DNA from: Neorhizobium tomejilense
Lineage (GTDB): Bacteria > Pseudomonadota > Alphaproteobacteria > Rhizobiales > Rhizobiaceae
Assembly (NCBI GenBank): GCA_002968845.1
Contig: PVBG01000022.1
Location: 1-64,000 of the forward strand
DNA length: 64,000 nt
Direction of reading: 5' to 3'
The position numbers were made by a program, and so were the translations under genes. Positions 1 through 8,474 of this stretch are shown in pieces (the first letter of the stretch is position 1; each line of letters begins with the position of its first letter). The notes under the pieces were generated by a model. It saw nothing but the letters and a program-made list of their open reading frames with translations, was not told the origin of the DNA and ran no database searches.

Positions 1-346
1 CGGCAACGGAAGCGAGGGGATTGTAGGCATGGGTTGGAGGGGTGGGGAAATTGGAGGGGAAAAATTCGGTTGTGGGTATGGTGTCGCGCGTTGCGGTATC
101 AGGAAGCGAAGGTCATGAATGGCCCCTTTGGGGCCGGTAGCGGACCGACAGCTTATGGGATCGTGATCTTGAAAAGCGGCCGTACTGCAAACAATCTCGA
201 ATGGTCGCGATGACGTTCGTTTCTCTTCTTTAAAGCAGATATTACCTGTAGCGTCGGCGTCGACCGCCTTTGGCGGAGTCGAAGTCGCGGCCAGAGGGCA
301 TTTATTTGGCCGAGTAACCAAGTTGGCAAAGACATGCACGATATGG
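1..346. other. Non-coding left edge, no gene supported
   Basis: I see no convincing coding region here; the only open frame is a short arginine-rich one on the minus strand with no family resemblance. Two small hairpins are visible: GGCCCC-ttt-GGGGCC at 121-135 and CCGCC-ttt-GGCGG at 264-276. The stretch may be the upstream region of a gene beyond the left edge or more of the acquired segment; the sequence does not decide. Confidence 0.5.
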
Positions 347-375
347 TTGAAATCGACGAAAATCGAAGATAAATA
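347..375 (+). promoter_or_regulatory. Sigma70-type promoter for the leader RNA and SLATT-RT cassette
   Basis: TTGAAA at 347-352 and TAAATA at 370-375 are separated by exactly 17 nt, close to consensus for a housekeeping promoter. The expected start, about 6-8 nt after the -10 box, falls at 381-383. That is the first base of the structured segment at 380-509. This agreement is the main reason to call the promoter; it has not been tested. Confidence 0.6.
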
Positions 376-379
376 TTTC

Positions 380-509
380 GTGTCCGGGCGGAGTGGTGAA
401 AGCCACTGATTCACTACTGTGGGTCACTGTTACCAAGACTGGCATGCCTGAGCTTGAAGCTGCACTCCTTGGAGTGCTTAATCGTTATGAAATCTTTGCG
501 TCCGGACAC
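380..509 (+). ncRNA. Candidate structured non-coding RNA of the SLATT-RT system
   Basis: Bases 380-390 pair with 499-509 in an 11-bp stem (one G-U pair) that encloses about 108 nt. Inside are a perfect hairpin GCACTC-cttg-GAGTGC at 462-477 and an arm that can fold two ways: 392-396 with 403-407, or 392-399 with 411-418. A short direct repeat ACTGT occurs at 416-420 and 426-430, ten bases apart. A promoter ends five bases upstream, and the first protein start follows 26 nt downstream. Several defence-associated reverse transcriptases use an adjacent RNA as template, so that role is inferred here. It could instead be only a structured 5' leader. Confidence 0.5.
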
Positions 510-535
510 CTTCACCCATTCAGACGGGAATAAAA

Positions 536-1111
536 TTGAGCAACGTTGACGACCGCATCTGGATTACCTCCCGTATCAGGATGATCGCTGAGCGAAAAGC
601 CATTCGAAATCAAAATGTTAGTTATCTATCTGTTACATATTATTCCCTATTTGCGGTAGTTCTATCAATATTCTCCAAGTTTTATGTGCAAACTTATCCT
701 CTTCTTGAAGAGATTAATCTCTCGGCGTCGGTCATTGTGTTGGTCGCGTCCCTTGTCTCCGGAGGTTTTCGCTTTGAAAGCCGCGCGAATATATTCCGCG
801 AGTGCTACCTAAAACTTCAAAAACTTGAGAGTACAAGCATAAACTCGGACGAGAGGCTCAACGAGTATCTCGAAATCCTCGAGATATACCCGAATCATTC
901 CGAAAAAGATTATTATGACCTTATTGTCAATCACACGTACTGGGAGGGAAAAGAACTTAATATCGGCGACAAGTCGCTCACTCCCACAAATTATATGTGG
1001 CTATCTTATATTTTTCGCCATACCTTCTATTACGGGTCTATCTCGTTTTTGTTCGTAGCACCATTGGTCTTTCTTGCGTGGCCTCTGATCCTTGGATGGG
1101 TGTGCAGGTGA
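536..1111 (+). CDS. SLATT-domain membrane protein, partner of the reverse transcriptase
   Basis: The 191-residue protein has two adjacent hydrophobic helices at about residues 31-52 and 61-78, a charged middle, and a third hydrophobic segment at about 167-188. An Arg-rich N-terminus with Asp-Arg-Ile-Trp precedes the first helix. This layout matches the SLATT superfamily (family 5-like), 2TM proteins thought to act as membrane effectors in conflict systems, and the neighbouring RT supports that. The start is TTG at 536, because no in-frame ATG lies upstream and residues 5-9 look conserved; the Shine-Dalgarno (gacggga) is weak. The gene is clearly richer in A+T than the surrounding chromosome, suggesting transfer. 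The stop overlaps the RT start. Confidence 0.75.
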   Translation: MSNVDDRIWITSRIRMIAERKAIRNQNVSYLSVTYYSLFAVVLSIFSKFYVQTYPLLEEINLSASVIVLVASLVSGGFRFESRANIFRECYLKLQKLESTSINSDERLNEYLEILEIYPNHSEKDYYDLIVNHTYWEGKELNIGDKSLTPTNYMWLSYIFRHTFYYGSISFLFVAPLVFLAWPLILGWVCR

Positions 1112-2430
1112 CCGCGCTCGGCATTTTCACCACCGAGTTCGCGCCACAGCGGCTAGCGGAAATCTTCAACGAACGTATTCTTCACTCTCACACCGTTGGG
1201 AAGGATGGGGCTCATCCCTCCGTCTTTGCCCAAACCCTCGATGAGGGAGTACAGCGAATTTCTGACAGGGCACTTGCTGGATCGTACAATTTCACGACAT
1301 TCAAACAAAAGCTCGTCCTCAAAGGTCCCGACAAACCACCACGGCAAATTTCTGTTGCAACAGTAAGAGATCGGGTCGCATTACGTGCGCTAACGAATGT
1401 TTTGATGTCTGTTTTTCCTGACTCCAGGATCCCACCTGCCCATTATATTATAGACGAAGTCGCTGATTTGATCGCGCCACTTGGAGATGATTACTCGTTC
1501 ATTCAAATTGATATAAAAAACTTCTATCCCTCCGTGCGCCACGACGAGCTGCTTTGCCGATTAAGAACTCGTATTCGCCATAAGCCGCTCCTCAATCTAA
1601 TCATGCAAGCGGTTAGCACTCCAACCTCAGCCAGCAAGGAAACACGACCTAACACGATTGGCATCCCGCAGGGCCTCAGCATCTCCAACGTGCTGTCGTC
1701 TATATATATGATAAAGTTCGATGAATTCGCCCGGTCGCGGTTTGCATATTTCCGATATGTCGACGACATTTTGATCATATGCCCCACGACACATGCCAAG
1801 CGGAACTTTCGTTTGATAAAAGGGCGGTTGGCGAAGATTGGGCTGGAGTGTCATCGTCTCGAAGACAAAACAAAGACTAAAATTGTCCCGCTCTCCCAAG
1901 GAGTTGATTATCTTGGCTTCCATCTCGCGCCCGAAGTCACGTCGGTGCGAGAAAGCTCATACCGGCGCATCATTGACAAGGTGATGACGGTGATGACCGG
2001 CGTGAAATACAATGCGAATCACGCCAAAATCCTCACTCGCCTAAATCTGAAAATCACCGGATGCATCTTTGATGGCCGAAGAATGGGTTGGATGTTCTTC
2101 TTTTCGATGACGGACGACTTAAAGCAGCTCCAGCGGCTGGACAGCTTTATTGCGAAAACATGGCGGCGGTTGGGGATGGGTCAGTTTGGCTCTCCAAAGC
2201 GATTTGTTAAGGCGTACCACGAGATCAATTTTAACCTTACCTCAACTCGTTACATTCCCAGGTTTGACGAATATTCTACCGATCAGAAGATCGACCTGAT
2301 CGCTACAATGAAGGTCATCGACCGCGCTGTAGTGGCAAACTGGGCTATCGAGCGGATTAATCGCAACTTTTTTCAGCTGATCAGAAAGGAAGTCGCGGAA
2401 CTCGAAAAGGATATCACGCCGCTCAGTTGA
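1108..2430 (+). CDS. Reverse transcriptase, probable defence-associated RT (SLATT-linked)
   Basis: This is an RNA-directed DNA polymerase of 440 residues from GTG 1108. Visible RT motifs in order: the first catalytic Asp in QIDIKNFYPSV (Asp about 135), IPQGLSISN (186-194), the YVDD active site (217-220), and a YLGF motif after it. No maturase, endonuclease or integrase part is present, and the C-terminal ~150 residues are of unknown fold, so this is neither a typical group II intron RT nor a typical retron. The GTG overlaps the SLATT stop (GTGA) with GGATGGG seven bases upstream; ATG 1096 is the alternative start. The overlap implies coupled translation, hence one functional unit. I recall SLATT-RT-ncRNA systems being grouped as DRT type 10, but cannot check. 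Confidence 0.85.
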   Translation: MTALGIFTTEFAPQRLAEIFNERILHSHTVGKDGAHPSVFAQTLDEGVQRISDRALAGSYNFTTFKQKLVLKGPDKPPRQISVATVRDRVALRALTNVLMSVFPDSRIPPAHYIIDEVADLIAPLGDDYSFIQIDIKNFYPSVRHDELLCRLRTRIRHKPLLNLIMQAVSTPTSASKETRPNTIGIPQGLSISNVLSSIYMIKFDEFARSRFAYFRYVDDILIICPTTHAKRNFRLIKGRLAKIGLECHRLEDKTKTKIVPLSQGVDYLGFHLAPEVTSVRESSYRRIIDKVMTVMTGVKYNANHAKILTRLNLKITGCIFDGRRMGWMFFFSMTDDLKQLQRLDSFIAKTWRRLGMGQFGSPKRFVKAYHEINFNLTSTRYIPRFDEYSTDQKIDLIATMKVIDRAVVANWAIERINRNFFQLIRKEVAELEKDITPLS

Positions 2431-2700
2431 AACGAGATGAGGTCATAAAGCATTCGTATGTGGCCCTTCGCAGTTGTTAACAACCAACGCTAACACTCTG
2501 CATTCCCGCTCGACACCCCGACCACATGGAGGTCGCCCGAAATGGTCGTAGCCACGCTCCTAAGCGGATGGGCAGCTTAATACACGAACGAGTTGGACTG
2601 AATGGCTGAAATGGAGGCGTAAAGCCGCTATGAGCGCTTCACGGCTGGCGGCGGTTGCCGTCGATCCGCTTCTATCGCAGCCAGCGCCTCCCTCACCACC
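2431..2700. other. Non-coding segment after the reverse transcriptase
   Basis: No credible gene is present. A perfect 12-bp palindrome GTTGTTAACAAC lies at 2473-2484, 42 bases after the RT stop. No strong intrinsic terminator follows the RT. The segment leads into the decayed gap copy. Confidence 0.5.
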
Positions 2701-2716
2701 ACCCCACAAACAAAAA

Positions 2717-2739
2717 CCCCCTCCCTTGCGGGGAGGGGG
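2717..2739 (-). terminator. Second copy of the gap terminator
   Basis: CCCCCTCCC (2717-2725), loop ttgc(g), GGGAGGGGG (2731-2739). Read on the minus strand it is followed by TTTTTGTTTG, a standard intrinsic terminator. The same loop and flanks occur at 4037-4058 downstream of intact gap, so this belongs to the duplicated gap 3' end. Confidence 0.8.
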
Positions 2740-2781
2740 CGATATTTTGCCGACGCCGCCCGAAGGCCGCCGCGTCAGCCG

Positions 2782-2882
2782 TCAGATGAGCTTGGCAAGC
2801 GCGACCGACGTGTCGGTCATGCGGTTCGAGAAACCCCGTTCGTTGTCGTACCAGGAGAGGATGCGCACGAAATTGCCTTCGA
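2782..2882 (-). pseudogene. Remnant of a second gap copy (last 32 codons)
   Basis: Reading the minus strand gives Glu-Gly-Asn-Phe-Val-Arg-Ile-Leu and on to Lys-Leu-Ile-stop, matching the end of intact gap at 4101 with five substitutions in 32 residues. One of these changes the motif WYDNEWG to WYDNERG. The match stops abruptly at about 2882, 30 bases before the hxlR stop. The DNA is diverged as well, so this is not a recent exact duplication; it looks like the scar of recombination with a related gap allele. Confidence 0.8.
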
Positions 2883-2911
2883 TCTCCCGAATACATATAT
2901 CGCCGCAGCGA

Positions 2912-3292
2912 TCATCTCGTTTGGTCATGTAGCCGGCGCGCCTGCTCGATCGCATCCCGATTTGATTCTGCCCAGGTCATCAAGGCCATGACTGGGGCGC
3001 GAAGCGACTTGCCGACTGCAGTCAGCTCGTAATCCACGCGCGGAGGGATCGTCGGAAAGTGGGTGCGACTGATCAAACCGTCGCGTTCCAATTGACGAAG
3101 CGTAATCGTGAGCATCCGCTGCGAGATCCCGTCGATCTGCCGGCGCAGTGCATTGAAGCGGACCGGCCCGTCGTTCAGGGCCACGAAGATGTAAAGACTC
3201 CACTTATCGGCGATGCGATCGAGGATTTCCCGAACGGGAAGGCAGTCGGCTTCTTCGCTTGGGGTAGGAAACTCTATGTCACCGAGTGTCAT
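2912..3292 (-). CDS. HxlR-family winged-helix regulator
   Basis: The 126-residue protein has the full HxlR pattern: a conserved Cys at 17 (DCLPVREIL), IADKWSLYI, RFNALRR, GISQRMLTITLRQLERDGLI, and the wing Pro-Arg-Val-Asp-Tyr-Glu-Leu-Thr. Members are usually repressors that sense reactive aldehydes, quinones or thiol stress. It is divergent from azoR with 86 bp between the start codons, the usual arrangement for control of a neighbouring quinone or azo reductase. The pair lies between the gap remnant and intact gap, so it is probably an acquired cassette. Confidence 0.85.
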   Translation of the reverse strand: MTLGDIEFPTPSEEADCLPVREILDRIADKWSLYIFVALNDGPVRFNALRRQIDGISQRMLTITLRQLERDGLISRTHFPTIPPRVDYELTAVGKSLRAPVMALMTWAESNRDAIEQARRLHDQTR

Positions 3293-3378
3293 GAATGTGC
3301 CTTCTTGCGAACGGTCGAATAGTTATCTTAATAGGGTTGGTCACAATTTTATACTACTCATTCTCCCAGGAGCCACCA
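3293..3378. promoter_or_regulatory. Divergent hxlR-azoR control region
   Basis: This AT-richer 86-bp spacer separates the two divergent starts. It holds TAGTTATCTTAATAGG and the -10-like TATACT, and ends with the azoR ribosome site AGGAG (about 3368-3373). It is the expected HxlR operator region; I could not define a convincing palindrome. Confidence 0.4.
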
Positions 3379-3996
3379 ATGACCAACATCCTCCTCGTTA
3401 CCTCCAGCCCACGCGGTCCTCAGAGCCTTTCCACCCGATTTGCCCGTGACATCGCTGAAAGCCTCAACGCCCGTTCTGCCGGCACAATTGTCGAACGTGA
3501 TCTTGGGGCGGCACCTCTGCCGCATATCGCAACAGCCTATATCGACGGCCGCGTTGCGCCGCCCGAGACACGTACACCCGAACAGATCGAAGCCGTCAAT
3601 CTCGCTCAAAGCCTCGTCGATGAGGTTCAGGCTGCCGACGTGATTGTCATTGGCTCGGGCATGATCAACTTCGGCCCGCCGACGCAGCTCAAGGCTTGGT
3701 TTGACTACATCACTTGGCCTGGCGTCACCTTTCGCTACGACGCAACCGGTGTGATGGGATTGTTGCCCGCCAAGAAAGTCTATCTCGTGACCGCAACTGG
3801 CGGCGTCTTTTCGGAAGGCAGGAACGCCCCGTTGGACTTCCAGACCACCTATCTCGTGCATCTTCTCGGTTTTATCGGACTGACGGATATCGAAGTGGTC
3901 CGCGTCGAAGGGACACTCGTCAGCCCGGACGCAGCCAAGGCTGCGATCGCCTCCACCGAAGCACAGATCCGGGCTGCATTGGAGCGTGCCGCCTGA
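3379..3996 (+). CDS. azoR: FMN-dependent NADH-azoreductase (AzoR/AcpD family)
   Basis: The 205-residue cytosolic flavoprotein reduces azo compounds and quinones by two-electron transfer from NADH. It begins with the flavodoxin-like strand and phosphate loop NILLVTSSPRG and the Ser/Arg signature that follows. GSGMINFGPPTQLKAWFDYITWPGVTFRY is the family block around FMN (residues about 95-120), and TATGG follows at about 138. Length is normal for AzoR (about 200). The ATG at 3379 is chosen for its Shine-Dalgarno and for agreement with the family N-terminus. HxlR, encoded divergently, is the likely regulator. Confidence 0.9.
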   Translation: MTNILLVTSSPRGPQSLSTRFARDIAESLNARSAGTIVERDLGAAPLPHIATAYIDGRVAPPETRTPEQIEAVNLAQSLVDEVQAADVIVIGSGMINFGPPTQLKAWFDYITWPGVTFRYDATGVMGLLPAKKVYLVTATGGVFSEGRNAPLDFQTTYLVHLLGFIGLTDIEVVRVEGTLVSPDAAKAAIASTEAQIRAALERAA

Positions 3997-4036
3997 CCGG
4001 CAAACCCATCACCGACATACCGCAAACAAACAAAAA

Positions 4037-4058
4037 CCTCCTCCCTTGCGGGAGGAGG
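4037..4058 (-). terminator. gap intrinsic terminator
   Basis: CCTCCTCCC (4037-4045), ttgc, GGGAGGAGG (4050-4058). On the minus strand it is followed by TTTTTG, 42 bases after the gap stop codon. It may also stop azoR transcription from the other side. Confidence 0.85.
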
Positions 4059-4100
4059 TCCATATCTTGCCGATGCTGCCGAAGACAGCCGGGTCAGGCT

Positions 4101-5111
<1,011 letters not shown>

Positions 5112-5154
5112 TTCACATACTCCGCTTTTAGTTTGTCCTGGTAGTTCAGTTGGT

Positions 5155-7137
5155 TCAGGCGAGCTCTTTTTCGGCTGCGGCAACAACCGCTTCCGCGGTG
5201 ATGCCGAAGTGCTTGAAGAGATCCTTGGCAGGGCCGGAGGCACCGAAGGACTTCATGCCGATGAAGGTGCCCTTCGGACCGATGAAGTGATCCCAGCCCT
5301 CGCGCACGCCGGCTTCGACGGCGATCTTGACCGGCGAATTGCCGATCACCGCGGTCTGGTAGGATTCCGGCTGGTCGAAGAAGAGTTCGACGCAGGGGAC
5401 GGAAACGACGCGCGTCGCGATGCCCTTGCCGTCAAGCGTCGCCTGCGCCTTCAGCGCCAGTTCGACTTCTGAACCCGACGCGAAGATCGTCACCTGGGCG
5501 TCGGCCGCGGAAACGAGTTCGTAGGCGCCCTGGGCGCAGAGGTTCTTCTCTTCATAGGTCTTGCGGGCCGGCGCCAGGTTCTGGCGGGTGAGCGCCAGGC
5601 CGGACGGGCGGTGCTTTTCCTTGAGCGCCAGCTGCCAGCATTCGGCCGTCTCGGTCTCGTCGGCCGGACGGAAGATCAAGAGGTTCGGGATGGCGCGCAG
5701 CGCTGCGACCTGCTCGACCGGCTGATGGGTCGGGCCGTCTTCGCCGACGCCGATCGAATCATGCGTCCAGACGTGCACGACGCGGATACCCATCAGGGCT
5801 GCGAGGCGGACGGACGGGCGGCAGTAATCCGAGAAGATCAGGAAGCCGCCGGAATAGGGGATCAGGCCGCCATGCAGCGAGATGCCGTTCATGGCAGCGG
5901 CCATCGCGTGTTCGCGGATGCCCCAGTGCATGTAGCGGCCGGAGAAGTCGGTCGGGGTGATCGACTTCATCTGGCTGGTCTTGGTGTTGTTCGACGGCGT
6001 CAGGTCGGCCGAACCGCCAAGCGTTTCGATGACGATGCCGTTGATGACTTCGAGCGCGTCCTCGGATGCCTTGCGGGTCGCGACGGTCGGGTTGTTCTCG
6101 GCGATCTTCTTCTTGAAGGCGTCGATGGCGCTGTCGAAATTGCCCGGCAGGTCACCGGCGAAGCGGCGCACGAATTCGGCCTTCTTGCCGGTTTCGGTCG
6201 AAGCCAGGCGATCCTCCCAATCCTTGCGGGTCTTGGTCGAGCGCAGGCCTGCGAGGCGCCATGCATCGAGGACGTCGGCCGGAACGGTGAAGGCTTCCGC
6301 CTCCCAGTTCAGCGCCTTACGGGCAGCCGCGATTTCCTCGGCGCCGAGCGGCGAACCGTGGACCTTGTGGGTGCCCTGCTTGTTCGGGGCGCCGAAGCCG
6401 ATGATGGTCTTGGCTGCGATGAAAGTCGGGCGGTCGGACTTCTGGGCGGCTTCGATGGCCGCCGAAATCTGGTCGACGTCATGGCCGTCGATCTCGATCG
6501 TGTTCCAGTGGGCGGACTTGAAGCGCATCACCTGGTCGGTCGAGTCCGACAATGAGACGGCGCCGTCGATGGTGATCGAGTTGTTGTCCCAGAAGAGCAC
6601 GAGCTTGTTGAGCTTCAGGTGGCCGGCAAGCGCGATCGCTTCCTGGCTGATGCCTTCCATCAGGCAGCCGTCGCCGCACAGCGCATAGGTGAAATGGTTC
6701 TGCAGGTCGGAGCCGAATTCCTCTTCCAGCTTGCGCTCGGCGATCGCCATGCCGACGGCATTGGCAATGCCCTGGCCGAGCGGACCGGTGGTGGTCTCGA
6801 TGCCCGATGCATGGCCGTATTCCGGGTGGCCGGCGGTCTTGGAGCCGAGCTGGCGGAACTGCTTCAAATCCTCCATCGTCATGTCCTCGTAACCGGTGAG
6901 GAACAGGAGCGAATAAAGGAGCATGGAACCGTGGCCGGCGGACAGCACGAAACGGTCGCGGTCCGGCCAGAGCGGGTTCTTCGGATCGAATTTCAAAAAG
7001 CGGGTAAAGAGGACGGTCGCTATATCGGCAGCGCCCATCGGCAGGCCGGGATGGCCGGAATTGGCCTTCTCTACAGCATCCATGGCAAGAAATCGGATCG
7101 CGTTCGCCATCCGGTTATGTTTGTCGAGAGAGGTCAT
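5155..7137 (-). CDS. tkt: Transketolase
   Basis: This thiamine-diphosphate enzyme of the non-oxidative pentose phosphate pathway moves two-carbon units between sugar phosphates. It has 660 residues, the normal length. Visible blocks are GHPGLPMGAADIA near the N-terminus, SAGHGSMLLYSLL, the ThDP motif GDGCLMEG to WDNNSITIDG, and the pyrimidine-domain segment with ThDP-activating Glu in GIREHAMAAAMNG. It lies upstream of gap on the same strand, which fits coordinated sugar-phosphate metabolism. The start ATG 7137 matches the family. Confidence 0.97.
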   Translation of the reverse strand: MTSLDKHNRMANAIRFLAMDAVEKANSGHPGLPMGAADIATVLFTRFLKFDPKNPLWPDRDRFVLSAGHGSMLLYSLLFLTGYEDMTMEDLKQFRQLGSKTAGHPEYGHASGIETTTGPLGQGIANAVGMAIAERKLEEEFGSDLQNHFTYALCGDGCLMEGISQEAIALAGHLKLNKLVLFWDNNSITIDGAVSLSDSTDQVMRFKSAHWNTIEIDGHDVDQISAAIEAAQKSDRPTFIAAKTIIGFGAPNKQGTHKVHGSPLGAEEIAAARKALNWEAEAFTVPADVLDAWRLAGLRSTKTRKDWEDRLASTETGKKAEFVRRFAGDLPGNFDSAIDAFKKKIAENNPTVATRKASEDALEVINGIVIETLGGSADLTPSNNTKTSQMKSITPTDFSGRYMHWGIREHAMAAAMNGISLHGGLIPYSGGFLIFSDYCRPSVRLAALMGIRVVHVWTHDSIGVGEDGPTHQPVEQVAALRAIPNLLIFRPADETETAECWQLALKEKHRPSGLALTRQNLAPARKTYEEKNLCAQGAYELVSAADAQVTIFASGSEVELALKAQATLDGKGIATRVVSVPCVELFFDQPESYQTAVIGNSPVKIAVEAGVREGWDHFIGPKGTFIGMKSFGASGPAKDLFKHFGITAEAVVAAAEKELA

Positions 7138-7479
7138 GGCTAATCCGCTTTTTACGGGTGTCGGTCACGGTCCGCATGGGACCACTTGAAGGGCGGCCCA
7201 GGGACCACCTAAGAGCGGGTGATCCTTAGCAGGTGCAACGCGCAAGTCAACAAAAGCGCCGTCTTTACGAGCGGGTGATGACGAACTTTCCTGCAGCTGC
7301 CCGAATTCGATGCAGCATGTGGCGAGCGGCAGAAACATAGGTGACGATCCACAGTTAGGACACGTTTGAAGGGCCTGGATTGATTGACCGGCTTGCGGGC
7401 GGTGAATAGTCTTCCGCCCTTGTTGGAGAGGCCGATCGTATCGATTCGGCGCATTTCGCGTATCGACAGGAAGCTTCGC
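7138..7479. promoter_or_regulatory. Divergent tkt / DUF4164-zapA intergenic region
   Basis: No gene is visible in this ~340-bp spacer; it must hold the tkt promoter (leftward) and the promoter of the DUF4164-zapA unit (rightward). An 11-base direct repeat GAGCGGGTGAT occurs at 7214-7224 and 7269-7279, 55 bp apart, as would two binding sites of one regulator. The factor is unknown. Confidence 0.45.
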
Positions 7480-7752
7480 ATGCCGTCGGAAAAGACGATC
7501 GACATGGTGATTTCGGAACTCAGGGCGGCGATCGGCGGTCTGGAGAGCGCCGTCGATGCGCGTATCGAGCGCCAGCGTGAAACCCAGGACGTGGAAGGCG
7601 AGGTTCGCCGCGTGCATGCGGACCGGGCACGGCTGGCGCAGGAACTCGACCAGTCGCAATTCCGCGCCAATCGGCTGGAAGAAGTCAACCGGGAGGTCTC
7701 CCGGCGCCTGGTGACGGCGATGGAAACCATCCGCGCCGTGCTCGACCGCTGA
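7480..7752 (+). CDS. DUF4164 coiled-coil protein upstream of zapA
   Basis: The 90-residue protein is almost entirely helical and charged, with heptad character from about residue 8 to 85 (ELRAAIGGLESAVD, then RLAQELDQSQFRANRLEEVN). It matches the short DUF4164 family found just before zapA in Rhizobiales. Function is unknown; position suggests a link to Z-ring assembly. ATG 7480 is chosen because AGGAAG precedes it and upstream residues do not look coding. zapA begins 22 bp downstream. Confidence 0.8.
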   Translation: MPSEKTIDMVISELRAAIGGLESAVDARIERQRETQDVEGEVRRVHADRARLAQELDQSQFRANRLEEVNREVSRRLVTAMETIRAVLDR

Positions 7753-7774
7753 TGCAGGATCAAGAGGGAACGCC

Positions 7775-8152
7775 ATGGCCCAGGTAACGGTAATGATCGA
7801 CGGCAAGGCCTATCGCATGGCCTGCGAGGAAGGGCAGGAAGACCACCTGACCGAACTCGCCGACCGGTTCGACCGTTATGTCGGCCACCTCAAGGGCCAG
7901 TTCGGCGAGATCGGCGATCTGCGTATCACAGTGATGGCCGGCATCATGATCATGGACGAGCTTTCGGAGATGACCCGCAAGCTCGGCCTGCTCGAGGCGG
8001 AGGTCGCGTCGCTCAAGTCCAATCGCGACGGCGCGCTCGAAACCCAGGAGCGCAACGAGCAGCAGGTGGTCTCGGCGCTCGGCGAACTCGCCTCCCGGCT
8101 CGACGGGCTGACCGCCAAGCTCAACGGCCGGATGCCGGCGCAGGTGAACTGA
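7775..8152 (+). CDS. zapA: Cell division protein ZapA
   Basis: ZapA bundles FtsZ filaments and stabilises the Z-ring at mid-cell. The 125-residue protein opens with the typical QVTVMIDGKAYRMAC strand pair, then GQEDHLTELADRFDRYV and an LRITVMAGIMIMDEL helix, followed by a C-terminal coiled coil. That order defines the family. It lies downstream of the DUF4164 gene and directly upstream of the 6S RNA region, the classic zapA-ssrS order. Confidence 0.93.
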   Translation: MAQVTVMIDGKAYRMACEEGQEDHLTELADRFDRYVGHLKGQFGEIGDLRITVMAGIMIMDELSEMTRKLGLLEAEVASLKSNRDGALETQERNEQQVVSALGELASRLDGLTAKLNGRMPAQVN

Positions 8153-8212
8153 CCCAAGGTCAATAATAAAGGTTTTCCGCCACTGGTGCGGGCCGACAAT
8201 CGAACATATATT

Positions 8213-8365
8213 GGCAACGCGGTCTGCGCCTCACGACAGGAACCACAATCCCTGGGGCCATACTCGATCCAAAGGGAGCTGTCCCTGGCCAGGCCCGTGG
8301 GCTTGGACACACGGCGCCCACCTACGTTTGTAGGCACCCAGGATCGTAAACATCCATCGGTTGCC
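8213..8365 (+). ncRNA. ssrS: 6S RNA (SsrS)
   Basis: 6S RNA binds the sigma70 RNA polymerase holoenzyme and down-tunes housekeeping promoters in stationary phase. The segment follows zapA, the conserved location. GGCAAC (8213-8218) pairs with GTTGCC (8360-8365) as a closing stem. An inner long hairpin runs from TCCAA to TTGGA (about 8267-8306) with GGG/CCC pairing, and CCTAC-gttt-GTAGG lies at 8321-8334. A -10-like TATATT sits at 8207-8212. Ends are uncertain by about ten bases. Length near 153 nt is normal. Confidence 0.7.
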
Positions 8366-8474
8366 GTGGATCGCGCTTATCCTTCCCCCGATTTCAGGCG
8401 TTACCCGATCAGCCGCCTTCGTGCGGGCGGATATATATTTAAGAAAATCCTAATTTATTTACCATGCCGCGGAC

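Noticed and set aside
153..335. Short minus-strand frame at the left edge
   Set aside because: Arg-rich, no ribosome site, no known family.
2630..2932. Open frame of 100 residues on the plus strand
   Set aside because: It runs through the duplicated terminator and the antisense of the gap remnant and has no family resemblance; a shadow frame.
1..4060. Integrase or transposase responsible for the left-end acquisition
   Set aside because: No recombinase, inverted-repeat pair or target duplication was found in the window; acquisition by homologous recombination is the only mechanism the sequence supports.
7165..7806. Long minus-strand open frame over the tkt-zapA spacer
   Set aside because: It is the antisense of the DUF4164 gene and its upstream region, with odd composition and no recognisable domain.
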